Positions 43,379-51,317 of a DNA stretch of 64,000 nucleotides are shown here, piece by piece. The notes under the pieces are model-generated. The model did not search any database, was not told where the DNA came from, and saw only the letters and a list, made by a program, of their open reading frames with translations. Location: assembly GCA_002427815.1 (NCBI GenBank), contig DIZF01000001.1, positions 1-64,000 of the forward strand. The letters are read 5' to 3'. The translations under genes were made by a program, and so were the position numbers. The DNA is from Ramlibacter tataouinensis (GTDB lineage: Bacteria; Pseudomonadota; Gammaproteobacteria; Burkholderiales; Burkholderiaceae_C). Every line of letters starts with the position of its first letter. The stretch's first letter is position 1.

Positions 43379-44191
43379 TCATTTGCGCGCCAGCGCGATG
43401 TGGGTTGCCTGAGGAACGGTCAGGCCATTCGCGTCGCGATAGGGCATCAGCGCTGTCGCGACCTCGGCAACGAGAGCCTGGCGGACGACCTCGTCGAGTG
43501 CTGCAATCAGGGGCCCTATCGGTGTGCCCGCCAACAGCCCGGGGATGGACTCCTCGGGCGAGCGCAAACGACGCATCACAATGACTGCCCGGACATCGAC
43601 GTCGCGAAAGCCGGCCTCGGCGATGGCTGCGCGCAGCGCGTCGGCCTCGCCAAAGCCGAAAGGAGCTTGAAATCGCTCGGCCGCCGCTGCGCCCAAATGA
43701 CGTGCGAGCGCTTGGGCGATCGCGAGGTCGCACGGGCTGTGCTCGATCGTTCGCCACACGCATACGCCGAGGAGACCGCCCGGAGCCAGTGCACGATGCA
43801 TCTCCCGCAACGCGCCGATCTTGTCGGTGAACAACTGCAAGCCTTGCTGGCAGACAACCACATCGAAGGAGGCGACCGGACAGGGAAGCAATCGCGCGTC
43901 GCCTTGCCGCCATTCGATCCCGGCACCCTTGGCGGGCGTGTTCCTTCGCGCCACCTCCAGCATGCCGGAATTGAGATCGACGCCGACGACGCGACCTGCG
44001 GCCCCTGCGATGGAGGCGGCCTGGCGCGCGACGATGCCGGTACCGCAGGCGACATCGAGGATGCGCTGCCCAGGTTGAAGCGGCAGCTGCTCGAGGAAAA
44101 TCCGGGCCAGCGGAGCGGCAATGCCCGGCACCTGATGCCGCTCGTAATTCTCCGGCCCGTCCCCGGTCAGCTGCCAGCGGTCTTGAGCCAT
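43379..44191 (-). CDS. SAM-dependent class I methyltransferase
   Basis: A 270-residue methyltransferase of the UbiE/Methyltransf_11 type. Motif I is LDVACGTGIVARQAA near residues 45-60, the acidic end of strand 2 is VGVDLNSGMLEVAR, motif II includes GDARLLPCPVASFDVVVCQQGLQ, and LAPGGLLGVCVW is motif III. The ATG at 44191 lies 25 bp inside the 3' end of the racemase gene, so the two are translationally close. Substrate not identifiable. The C-terminal ~100 residues form the variable acceptor lid. Confidence 0.88.
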   Translation of the reverse strand: MAQDRWQLTGDGPENYERHQVPGIAAPLARIFLEQLPLQPGQRILDVACGTGIVARQAASIAGAAGRVVGVDLNSGMLEVARRNTPAKGAGIEWRQGDARLLPCPVASFDVVVCQQGLQLFTDKIGALREMHRALAPGGLLGVCVWRTIEHSPCDLAIAQALARHLGAAAAERFQAPFGFGEADALRAAIAEAGFRDVDVRAVIVMRRLRSPEESIPGLLAGTPIGPLIAALDEVVRQALVAEVATALMPYRDANGLTVPQATHIALARK

Positions 44192-44901
44192 TGCCTGTCT
44201 CCGATCGTGGCCCATCGCAGTGCGGCCCGGGCCAGCAGGCGCGTCGAATCCAGCGTGGGCAACGGAGAGTTCGCGTCGCTCATGATCAGGGGGATCTCGG
44301 TGCAACCCAGGATGACGGCGTCGCAGCCTTCGCTCTTCAGCCGCGCGAAGACCTGCTGAAAGCAGGCGATGCCTTCAGGCTTGAACACCCCATACACCAG
44401 TTCGTCTATGATGACGCGGTTGGTTGCCATGCGTTCAGCCGTGTCGGGGCGAACACATTGCAAGCCGAGCGCGGCAAGCTTGTCGGGGTAGACCGCGCTG
44501 TCGACGAGCCAGCGGGTTCCGGCGAGCCCCAGTCGCCGGAACCCACGCGCCGCAGCCTCGGCGGCAACGACTTGCGCAATGTGCAGCCACGGCCTGGGCG
44601 ACCTCGGCTCGACCCAGGAGAACGCCTGGTGAACGGTGTTGTCGGGGCAGATCAGGAAGTCGGCACCGATGCCCGCGAGTTTGTTCGCCGACAAGAGCAT
44701 CAACTCGCCAACCCCCTGAAGATCGCCGCGGGTGAGGCAGTCCACGTAGTCGGCGAGCGAGTGGGAATGCAGTGAGATCTCCGGATGGGCATGCGGGCCC
44801 AGGAAGCCGGCGCCCTCCTGGCAGATGGTGCGGTAGCAAAGGGCCGCACCCTCCGCCGAACAGGCGACGATGCCGATGTGTTTCGGGTGACCGTTTTGCA
44901 T
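44167..44901 (-). CDS. Aspartate/glutamate racemase family protein
   Basis: A 244-residue PLP-independent racemase-fold protein. The second catalytic cysteine is present in LGCTEIPLIM. The first, usually in a CNT motif, is replaced: the region reads CPDNTVHQ, so the position before Asn-Thr is Asp. This resembles YgeA-type broad racemases, which also lack one cysteine, so activity may be altered or be a different 1,1-proton transfer or decarboxylation. The N-terminus is GIVACSAEGAALCYR. It precedes the methyltransferase on the same strand. Confidence 0.82.
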   Translation of the reverse strand: MQNGHPKHIGIVACSAEGAALCYRTICQEGAGFLGPHAHPEISLHSHSLADYVDCLTRGDLQGVGELMLLSANKLAGIGADFLICPDNTVHQAFSWVEPRSPRPWLHIAQVVAAEAAARGFRRLGLAGTRWLVDSAVYPDKLAALGLQCVRPDTAERMATNRVIIDELVYGVFKPEGIACFQQVFARLKSEGCDAVILGCTEIPLIMSDANSPLPTLDSTRLLARAALRWATIGDRQWLKTAGS

Positions 44902-44947
44902 CGGGTGATCCTGACAGCTGGAATATCACACGCCCCGGCCGCCGGCG

Positions 44948-45691
44948 CTATCCGGCCTTGCCCCAGTAGGCGTAGGTCCACGCCGGCTCGAAACCGGCAC
45001 GCCGATACAGCGACTGCGCCGCAGTGTTGTGCGCTTCCACCTGCAGGAACATCCGCTCGTATCCCTTTGACAATGCCGCGGCGGCCAACGACGCCAGCAC
45101 GCGGCCGGCCAGGCCCCGGCCGCGGCAGGCCTGGGCGGTGCGCATGCCGTGCACACTGGCCCAGCCATGGCCGAATGCAGCCGCGCCGGCGGCCACCGTG
45201 CGGCCGTCTTCCCTGACGCTCGCAAACAGCGTTCCCTGCGCACGGCTCAGCGTCCTGACCCGACTGGCGCCGTCGACCGGATCGAACCCTTCGCCCAGGA
45301 ACACCCTGGCCCAGCCTTCGTCGGGCTGCGACGCGATTTCGGCCGGAGGTCCGTTAGAGACACGCTGCACGATGGACGCCGCTGCGGTATGAACCTGCGT
45401 CGGCTTCGCCCCGGTATAGCCGCTGCGCTTCAGCAGCTCGCAAAACGCATCGAAGGGCGCAGCCAACGGGATCCTGAACACGGCGGGACGATCGCGCATC
45501 GCGTATCGCGCTTCGATCTCACGCAATGCCGCCGGATCGGGCGCCGTATGCGCGACCGGTACGGCACTCTTGGCACGCCCGACGGTGCCCGAATCGAAAG
45601 GCAGGAGCCAGCCGGGAATTTCTTCCAGCGCCTCCGGCGAGACGGCGCACAAGGTGGCGCGCTCGATGGCTTCGATATCGGCGGGTGTCAA
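44948..45691 (-). CDS. GNAT-family N-acetyltransferase
   Basis: About 247 residues with a GNAT domain in the C-terminal half. The acetyl-CoA loop is RTAQACRGRGLAGRVLASLAAAAL (Q/RxxGxG/A type), followed by KGYERMFLQVEAHNTAAQSLYRRAGFEPAWTYAYW, the classical strand 5/helix 4 end. The N-terminal half is a degenerate second GNAT-like fold. The start is uncertain: no ATG fits, and a TTG at 45691 (LTPADIEAIE) gives a plausible protein just after the upstream flavin reductase stop, while longer frames run into that gene. Confidence 0.78.
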   Translation of the reverse strand: MTPADIEAIERATLCAVSPEALEEIPGWLLPFDSGTVGRAKSAVPVAHTAPDPAALREIEARYAMRDRPAVFRIPLAAPFDAFCELLKRSGYTGAKPTQVHTAAASIVQRVSNGPPAEIASQPDEGWARVFLGEGFDPVDGASRVRTLSRAQGTLFASVREDGRTVAAGAAAFGHGWASVHGMRTAQACRGRGLAGRVLASLAAAALSKGYERMFLQVEAHNTAAQSLYRRAGFEPAWTYAYWGKAG

Positions 45692-45734
45692 GGCGAATTC
45701 CGGCGCATGGGCCTGGTCATGATCTGGCTGCGCC

Positions 45735-46295
45735 CTACAACATCCCGGCGCGGAACTGGCGCCGCCGGCTGATGATCTTGCCGGACACCATGAACACTCC
45801 GTCGCCGGTGTAGTGCAGGGTCTGCGGATGTTTCGGCGAAGTCGCAATCCTCGCACTGACGACTTCCCAGATAAAGAAGTTGTACTTGTCGACCAGGCTG
45901 TCGTCGACCAGTTTGCATTCGAAGTTCGCGTAGCACTCGCGGATCAGCGGCACCTTGACTTTGGCCGCCTGGTCGGCGGTCAGGCCGAAACGATCGAACT
46001 TGTCGATCTCGGCGCCGCTGGTGTTCCCGATACCGACCACTTCGTCGGTGAGGGCCGTGGTCGGCAGGTTGATGACGCACTCGCGGCTTTGGCGGACCAT
46101 TTCAAAGCTGTGGTTGGCGGCCGAGATGACACAGCCGACCAACGACGGCGAGAACTCCATCACGGTATGCCAGCCCATGGTCATGATGTTGCGCTGTCCG
46201 TCCCAGGCCGACGAAACCAGGACGACGGGGCCGGGTTCGAGGTAGCGCCGGACCTGCTCCACCGGCAGCCTGTGCTTGCGGAACTGTCTTGTCAT
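45735..46295 (-). CDS. Flavin reductase-like (DIM6/NTAB) FMN-binding protein
   Basis: A 186-residue split-barrel FMN protein: the N-terminal PGPVVLVSSAWDGQRNIMTMGWH binds the flavin phosphate, then LVGCVISAANHSFEMVRQSRECVINLP and TDEVVGIGNTSG. Members reduce free flavin with NAD(P)H for a partner monooxygenase, or act as flavin-dependent enzymes themselves. The ATG at 46295 overlaps the MTH1187-family stop by 4 bp, so the two are co-translated. No monooxygenase is adjacent. Confidence 0.88.
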   Translation of the reverse strand: MTRQFRKHRLPVEQVRRYLEPGPVVLVSSAWDGQRNIMTMGWHTVMEFSPSLVGCVISAANHSFEMVRQSRECVINLPTTALTDEVVGIGNTSGAEIDKFDRFGLTADQAAKVKVPLIRECYANFECKLVDDSLVDKYNFFIWEVVSARIATSPKHPQTLHYTGDGVFMVSGKIISRRRQFRAGML

Positions 46296-46606
46296 CCAGC
46301 GGTCTTGAGCTTGCGGCCCAGGTGCTTCTCGACCTTCGCGATCTTGCTGCGCAGACGGCTGTCGGGCCCGGCGCGATAGTCCACCTTCAGGTTCATGCCG
46401 ATGCGCGGACAGTCGGCCTGCAAGGTCTTGAAGCAGGCCGTGACCACCGCCATCACCGCGTCCCATTCGCCTTCGAGGATGGTGCCCATCGGCGTGAGCT
46501 GATACGGCACGCCGCTCTTGTCGATGACGTCCAGGATCCGCGCCACCTCGGCGCTCAGGCTCTCGCCCCGGCCGTGGGGTGCCATCGCGAATTCAAGCAG
46601 GACCAT
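46292..46606 (-). CDS. MTH1187-family (YkoF/UPF0045-like) thiamine-binding protein
   Basis: A 104-residue ferredoxin-fold protein: LLEFAMAPHGRGESLSAEVA, SGVPYQLTPMGTILEGEWDAV and MNLKVDYRAGPDSRLRSKIAKVEKHL are diagnostic of the MTH1187/YkoF-like family. Members bind thiamine or related molecules and form tetramers. It starts a two-gene unit with the flavin reductase (4-bp overlap). The upstream region 46607-46731 holds no gene. Confidence 0.88.
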   Translation of the reverse strand: MVLLEFAMAPHGRGESLSAEVARILDVIDKSGVPYQLTPMGTILEGEWDAVMAVVTACFKTLQADCPRIGMNLKVDYRAGPDSRLRSKIAKVEKHLGRKLKTAG

Positions 46607-46731
46607 TGTTTCTCCTTCGATCGTGGGCAGCGGATGCGGGATTCACCCGATTGGGGGCCGGGAAATTCTGACATACAAGTGATTGGCGCCATCCCGCTCC
46701 TGCTCCCTCACCAACATCCAAGGTCTCACAT

Positions 46732-46863
46732 ATGTCATCGGCACCGTGGAGGCTGGGCGCGGAAGCAGACCCGAGCACGGCGGAGGAATTCCGCGAACTC
46801 TCACGCCGCGGGACCGTCAAGTGGGCCCAGGTCATCAAGTTCTCGGGCGCGAAGATCGATTGA
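46732..46863 (+). pseudogene. Remnant of a Bug/TctC substrate-binding protein (C-terminus only)
   Basis: A 43-codon frame whose last ~28 residues (PSTAEEFRELSRRGTVKWAQ, then VIKFSGAKID and stop) match the universal C-terminal end of Bug/TctC binding proteins (S/T-x-EEF ... KWxKVIKxAGxK). The rest of the protein is absent: upstream bases (46607-46731) show no signal peptide or domain. The ATG at 46732 is probably fortuitous. It is a decayed fragment, with complete relatives 1 kb downstream and near 28.4 kb. Confidence 0.65.
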
Positions 46864-46875
46864 AGCGGGGTTCGA

Positions 46876-47823
46876 TTGACACCAGAGCATGAGCGCGTAG
46901 CGCACAACCTGGCGGGGCCGGGGACGGGTACGACGCTCTGGGGCTGCGTGCACGCGATCGTCGTGATCGCCGCTGTTGCCGGGCTTGCCCAGCCGGCTCG
47001 GGCTGGCGATGTTCCGGTAGCAACCGATCGCACGACGGCAGGCGACGGGCGAGGCCAGCTCGCACCCTTGTTCACCATTCCGCCGCTCCGAATTCCCGAA
47101 ATCCCCCCGGCTCCCATGATCAGTTATGTCGAGGGGCACTACTTCAAAATCCATCAAGCGGTCGCAACGAAGGGCCTCGCGAGCGTCTCGGTCATCCAGC
47201 GCCTGGATGCACTCGAGTGGGGCCTGGGTGCGCGCGGCGATGCGGTGTTTCGCTGGACCCCGGCGCTGGAAGACGAGTTCCGCGAAAAGGCCAGGGCTTT
47301 TCTCGAGTCGCTCCCCGCCGCGGCGGTCCTCAACCTGGAGGAAGCGAAGCGCTCGGTCGCTGCCGGCTTGCCGCGGTTGCCTGCTGAAACAACGCATCCC
47401 GCAATCGCACTGGTCATCAACGCCAAGGGCTGGCTTCACCTGCAATTGCGCCAGGATATCCGGTCGATCAGCATGGCGGATGCGCCATTGCCCCCCGTCA
47501 AGCTTGACGACAGAGTCCTTGCCACCGCCCGGCGGGACGGCGTTGCGGGCGTGGTCATCAACCTGAAAACACCGGAGGGGTATTCGCCTGCCGAGTGGCG
47601 CATGAGCAAACAGGCTTGGGCGGCCCAGGAAGAAAGTCTGCGCTCGGCGCTCGTGGAGATCATTGGACGAGCCGATCCACGAGCCCTTGCCTCGGCTCAG
47701 CTATTCGGCTCCGCAGCGAGCGTTGGGCTTACCTTTGAAGCGTTGCGGCGGCTTTATGTAGACCCGGATCCGCGCATCCAGTCGATTCAGTTGAATGATT
47801 GGGGGGTGCCTCCTGCCTCCTGA
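46876..47823 (+). CDS. Hypothetical exported protein
   Basis: A frame of 315 codons with normal G/C third-position bias. A hydrophobic stretch (CVHAIVVIAAVAGLAQPARAG) ending in an ARA-type cleavage site suggests export, and the true start may be the GTG about 23 codons in, which would place that signal at the N-terminus. The mature part is helical/mixed (YVEGHYFKIHQAVATKGLAS, HPAIALVINAKGWLHLQLRQ, GVAGVVINLKTPEGYSPAEW, YVDPDPRIQSIQLNDWG). I recognise no family. A minus-strand frame overlapping it (46801-47445) was rejected as low-complexity and unlike protein. Confidence 0.6.
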   Translation: MTPEHERVAHNLAGPGTGTTLWGCVHAIVVIAAVAGLAQPARAGDVPVATDRTTAGDGRGQLAPLFTIPPLRIPEIPPAPMISYVEGHYFKIHQAVATKGLASVSVIQRLDALEWGLGARGDAVFRWTPALEDEFREKARAFLESLPAAAVLNLEEAKRSVAAGLPRLPAETTHPAIALVINAKGWLHLQLRQDIRSISMADAPLPPVKLDDRVLATARRDGVAGVVINLKTPEGYSPAEWRMSKQAWAAQEESLRSALVEIIGRADPRALASAQLFGSAASVGLTFEALRRLYVDPDPRIQSIQLNDWGVPPAS

Positions 47824-47907
47824 AAGCAGGGTAGCTTCCGAGACAATCCCCATTCGCAAAGGCAAGTGATTCGGCGCAAAATGCCGCCGACAACAGGAGA
47901 AACAAAA

Positions 47908-48879
47908 ATGGTCACTCGCCGTGAATTCGTCGCTGCCGGCGCAGCGCTCGCCAGCGCCGGCCTCGCCCCTCTTGCGCAAGCGCAGTCCTTTCCATCCCGG
48001 CCGATCAAATTGATCGTGCCGTTCCCGCCCGGCGGCACCGCCGACATCCAGGCCCGGCTGATCGGCCAGCACATGACGCAGACCATGGGGCAGCCGATCG
48101 TCATCGAAAGCAAGCCGGGCGGCGGCACCATCATCGGCACCGGCTTCGTGGCCAAGGCGCCGGCCGACGGCTACACCCTGCTGCTCATGGCCAACAGCTT
48201 CGTCATCAACGCCAAGCTGCACAACAACCTGCCCTACGACGGCATCAAGGCGTTCGAGCCGATCGCCTGCATGACCAATTCGCCGCAGGTGATCGCGGTG
48301 AACGCCGCCAGCCCCTATCGCACCCTCAAGGAGTGGCTGGATGCGGCCCGGGCCAAGCCGGACACCCTGTCCTATGCCACCGTCGGCCCGGCCACGACGC
48401 AGCACATCGCCGGCGAGATGCTGCAGCGGGCGACCGGCATCAAGCTGATCTATGCGCCGTTCACCGGCGGCGCGCCGGCCGTCAACGCCGTGCTGGCCGG
48501 ACACGTGGACGCGGTGCTCGCCAATGTGTCCGAGCTGGCGCCCCACATCGAGGCCGGCAAGATGCGTCCGCTGGCCGTGACGACGATGCAACGCCTGGAC
48601 GCGTACAAACAGGTGCCTACGGTGGCGGAGTCGGGCTATCCCGGCTATGAAGCGGCGGCCTGGTTCGGGCTGGTGGCACCGGCCGGAACGCCGCGCGAGG
48701 CCGTGACCCGACTGGCCGAGGCCGTGAACGCCGCGCTGGCCGATGCCGAGCTGCGCAAGAAACTGGTCACGGTGGGATTGGAGCCGTACTACAAGAATCC
48801 GTCCGAGTTTGCAGCCCATATCGCACAGCAGTTCGAGCGCTATTCCAAGGTCATCGACGAAGCCGGAATCAAGATATGA
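47908..48879 (+). CDS. Bug/TctC-type tripartite tricarboxylate transporter substrate-binding protein
   Basis: A 323-residue periplasmic protein with a twin-Arg-like signal (MVTRREFVAAGAALASAGL, cleaved after AQAQ near residue 24). Bug motifs: PIKLIVPFPPGGTADIQARLIG, VIESKPGGGTIIGTGFVAK, YATVGPATTQHIAGEML and VPTVAESGYPGYEAAAWFG. A CAGGAG ribosome site precedes the ATG. Its stop overlaps the peptidase start by 4 bp, so the ligand is probably the peptidase substrate or a related N-acyl amino acid; no TctAB permease is nearby. Confidence 0.92.
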   Translation: MVTRREFVAAGAALASAGLAPLAQAQSFPSRPIKLIVPFPPGGTADIQARLIGQHMTQTMGQPIVIESKPGGGTIIGTGFVAKAPADGYTLLLMANSFVINAKLHNNLPYDGIKAFEPIACMTNSPQVIAVNAASPYRTLKEWLDAARAKPDTLSYATVGPATTQHIAGEMLQRATGIKLIYAPFTGGAPAVNAVLAGHVDAVLANVSELAPHIEAGKMRPLAVTTMQRLDAYKQVPTVAESGYPGYEAAAWFGLVAPAGTPREAVTRLAEAVNAALADAELRKKLVTVGLEPYYKNPSEFAAHIAQQFERYSKVIDEAGIKI

Positions 48880-50039
48880 AGGGCAGCGCCACCGAGCAAC
48901 AGGTGCTGCACTGGCTGGGCCAGTCGCATGACGCGATGGTCGAACTGCTGCGGCGAATCGTCGACATCGACTCCGACAGCTACCACAAGGCGGGCGTCGA
49001 TGCGGTTGTCTCGGTGTTGCGCGAGTACCTGGAGTCCAGCGGCGTCGCCTGCGAAATCCGCCCGAACAGCACCTATGGCAATTGCATGCGCGCGGTGGTG
49101 GCCGGCAGCGACGGCACGCAGGAGCGGCCGGTCGTGCTGATGGGTCACTGCGATACCGTCTTCCCGCAAGGCACTGCCGCGCAGCGGCCGTTCCAGATCG
49201 AGGGCGAACTCGCCCACGGGCCGGGCGTCGCCGACATGAAGTCGGGGCTGGTCATCAACTCGTTCGTCCTGGCGGCCTTTGCGAAAGCGGGCGCCCCGTT
49301 GCCGCTGGTCGGGCTCTACACGGCCGATGAAGAGATCGCCTCGCCCTCGTCGCGGGCCTTCATCGAGGCCGGGGTGGTCAACGCCCGCGCCGTCCTGAAT
49401 TCCGAGCCGGCGCGCCCGAGCGGGAATGTGGTCATCGGCCGGAAGGGCGCTTTGTTCATCGACTTCGAGGTGACCGGCGTGCCGGCGCATTCCGGCGTCA
49501 ACCACCAGGACGGCGCCAGCGCGATCGAAGCCATGTGCCGCAAGGTCCTGAAGCTGCACCGCCTGACCGACTATCCGTCCGGCGTCACCCTGAATGTCGG
49601 CCTGATCAGCGGCGGCAGCTCGGTAAACACGGTGGCACCGATTGCGAAGGCGTCCCTGGACGTGCGCTTCAAGACGCTGGAGGCGATGAAAGATGTCAGA
49701 TCCAGGCTGGGGCAGATCATCGATGAGGTCGAGGTGCCGCGCACCAGCGCCCGGATCACGCAGGAGCGCAACTTCCTGCCACTGGTGCAGACGCCGTCGA
49801 GCCAGGCGCTGTTCGCGAGCTATGTCCAGGCGGCGGCTCAAATCGGCTTCCAGGTGGAGGGCGAGTTCACCGGCGGCTCCGCCGATTCGGGCTTCACGGC
49901 AGCGGCAGGAATCCCCACCCTCTGCGCGACCGGTCCCGTCGGCGGCAAGGTCCATACTGGGGAAGAGTGGCTGAAACTCAGCACCCTGGTGCCTCGTGCC
50001 CAGGCGATTGCGCTGACGGCGCTGCGGCTGGCGGGCTGA
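48876..50039 (+). CDS. M20-family metallopeptidase, carboxypeptidase G2-like
   Basis: A 387-residue di-zinc peptidase/amidohydrolase. The metal ligands and catalytic pair are all present: His91 and Asp93 (GHCDTVFP), Asp120 (GVADMKSGL), the Glu152-Glu153 pair (TADEEI), Glu177 (NSEPAR) and His360 (VHTGEEW), with dimerisation-domain His205. The pattern GPGVADMKSG is closest to glutamate carboxypeptidases (CPG2, ArgE/DapE relatives). It likely releases a C-terminal glutamate or another amino acid from an acyl donor. It is translationally coupled to the Bug protein and followed by an amino acid ABC transporter. Confidence 0.9.
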   Translation: MKGSATEQQVLHWLGQSHDAMVELLRRIVDIDSDSYHKAGVDAVVSVLREYLESSGVACEIRPNSTYGNCMRAVVAGSDGTQERPVVLMGHCDTVFPQGTAAQRPFQIEGELAHGPGVADMKSGLVINSFVLAAFAKAGAPLPLVGLYTADEEIASPSSRAFIEAGVVNARAVLNSEPARPSGNVVIGRKGALFIDFEVTGVPAHSGVNHQDGASAIEAMCRKVLKLHRLTDYPSGVTLNVGLISGGSSVNTVAPIAKASLDVRFKTLEAMKDVRSRLGQIIDEVEVPRTSARITQERNFLPLVQTPSSQALFASYVQAAAQIGFQVEGEFTGGSADSGFTAAAGIPTLCATGPVGGKVHTGEEWLKLSTLVPRAQAIALTALRLAG

Positions 50040-50187
50040 CCTCGCGGGCTGACCGGGCGGGGAACGCTATTCCCTGATCCCGAAGAACCGGGCGACGGCG
50101 CCAAGGCGTTCTCCTGACGAACGGTGCAGCAGATACACTGTCACCTGCGGGCGGGCCTGCCCTCGTTCCGCGTGCCAAACTGCATCC

Positions 50188-50209
50188 GGGGCCGCTGGAA
50201 AGCGGTCCC
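50188..50209 (+). promoter_or_regulatory. Leader hairpin upstream of aapJ
   Basis: GGGGCCGCT (50188-50196) pairs with AGCGGTCCC (50201-50209) around a GGAA tetraloop (8 of 9 pairs plus one G-T), followed by TCCCCCAAAAC, 26 bp before the aapJ start. It could be an mRNA-leader structure; no termination run follows, so function is open. Confidence 0.35.
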
Positions 50210-50235
50210 TCCCCCAAAACAAGCCGGAGACCCGC

Positions 50236-51267
50236 ATGAGCACCCAAAGCACCCTTTCGACCGCAAGCAAAACCCTGCTGGGGCTGGCCGCCATCGCGGC
50301 GCTGGCCGCTCCTGCGAGGGCCGACGTTCTGGATGACGTCAAGGCCCATGGCGTGCTCAAGTGCGGCGTGACGCTGGCGGCACCCGGCTTTTCGGCCGAG
50401 GACAATGCCGGCAAGCGCACCGGCTTCGACGTCGACCTGTGCAAGGCCATCGCCGCGGCGGTGCTGGAGGACGACAGCAAGATCCAGCTGGTGCCGATGG
50501 ACCTGAAGACCGCCTTCGCCGGCCTGCCCACCGGCGCGGTGGACGTGCTGACCCACCGCTTCACCTGGACCCAGAGCCGCGACGTGGGCGGCCTGAAGTT
50601 CCCCAAGGTGATGTTCTTCGACGGCCAGGGATTCGCGGTCACCAAGAAGTCAAAGGCCAACAAGATCGCCGACCTCAACAACGCGACCATCTGCACGGCG
50701 CAGGGCAGCACCTCGGAGCTGATCGTCGCCGACTACTTCCGCGCGCACAAACTCAAATACAAGATCGTGACCTTCGCCTCGCAGGAGCAGGCCTGGGATG
50801 CCTTCGTCGGCAAGCGTTGCGACGCCGCCATCAACGACCGCTCGGGCCTGGCCGCGCGCCTGGCCAAGCTGCCGAACCGCGATGATTTCAAGGTGCTGGC
50901 CGAGACCGTGTCCAACGAACCCATCGGGCCGATCGTGGCGCAGGGCCAGCCGCGCTGGGAAGCGGTGGTGCGTTTCGTCCTGAACGCGCTGGTGGCGGCC
51001 GAGGAATCGGGCGTGACCCAGGCCAATGTCGACGCCGAGCGCAGCTCGCAGAACCCCGATGTGCAGCGCCTGCTGGGCGTGACCGGCGATTTCGGCACCA
51101 AGCTCGGCCTGGCCAACGACTACGCCTACAAGGCGATCAAGGCGGTGGGCAACTACGGCGAAATCTGGGATCGCAATGTCGGCCCCAAGACGCCGCTGCG
51201 CCTGGAGCGCGGGCGCAATGCGCTGGTCGCCAACGGCGGCCTGATGATGTCGATTCCGGTGCGCTGA
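50236..51267 (+). CDS. aapJ: General L-amino acid ABC transporter, substrate-binding protein
   Basis: A 343-residue periplasmic binding protein (signal peptide to ~residue 29, ARAD). The SBP_bac_3 fold and AapJ pattern are clear: VLDDVKAHGVLKCGVTLAAPGFS, GKRTGFDVDLCKAIAAAVL, VDVLTHRFTWTQSRD, CTAQGSTSELIVADYF and the C-terminal YAYKAIKAVGNYGEIWDRNVG. It delivers amino acids (Glu, Gln, Asp, His and branched chain in studied Aap systems) to the AapQM permeases. A GGAG ribosome site precedes the ATG. First gene of the aapJQMP operon. Confidence 0.93.
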   Translation: MSTQSTLSTASKTLLGLAAIAALAAPARADVLDDVKAHGVLKCGVTLAAPGFSAEDNAGKRTGFDVDLCKAIAAAVLEDDSKIQLVPMDLKTAFAGLPTGAVDVLTHRFTWTQSRDVGGLKFPKVMFFDGQGFAVTKKSKANKIADLNNATICTAQGSTSELIVADYFRAHKLKYKIVTFASQEQAWDAFVGKRCDAAINDRSGLAARLAKLPNRDDFKVLAETVSNEPIGPIVAQGQPRWEAVVRFVLNALVAAEESGVTQANVDAERSSQNPDVQRLLGVTGDFGTKLGLANDYAYKAIKAVGNYGEIWDRNVGPKTPLRLERGRNALVANGGLMMSIPVR

Positions 51268-51317
51268 GCGTTGCGGTTGCCCGGCGCCTGCCGCGCCGAG
51301 GCCCTCCATCCTTGCCC

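Noticed and set aside
46801..47445. Minus-strand frame over the unknown exported protein
   Set aside because: No family features; the plus-strand frame has a signal-like segment and better protein composition.
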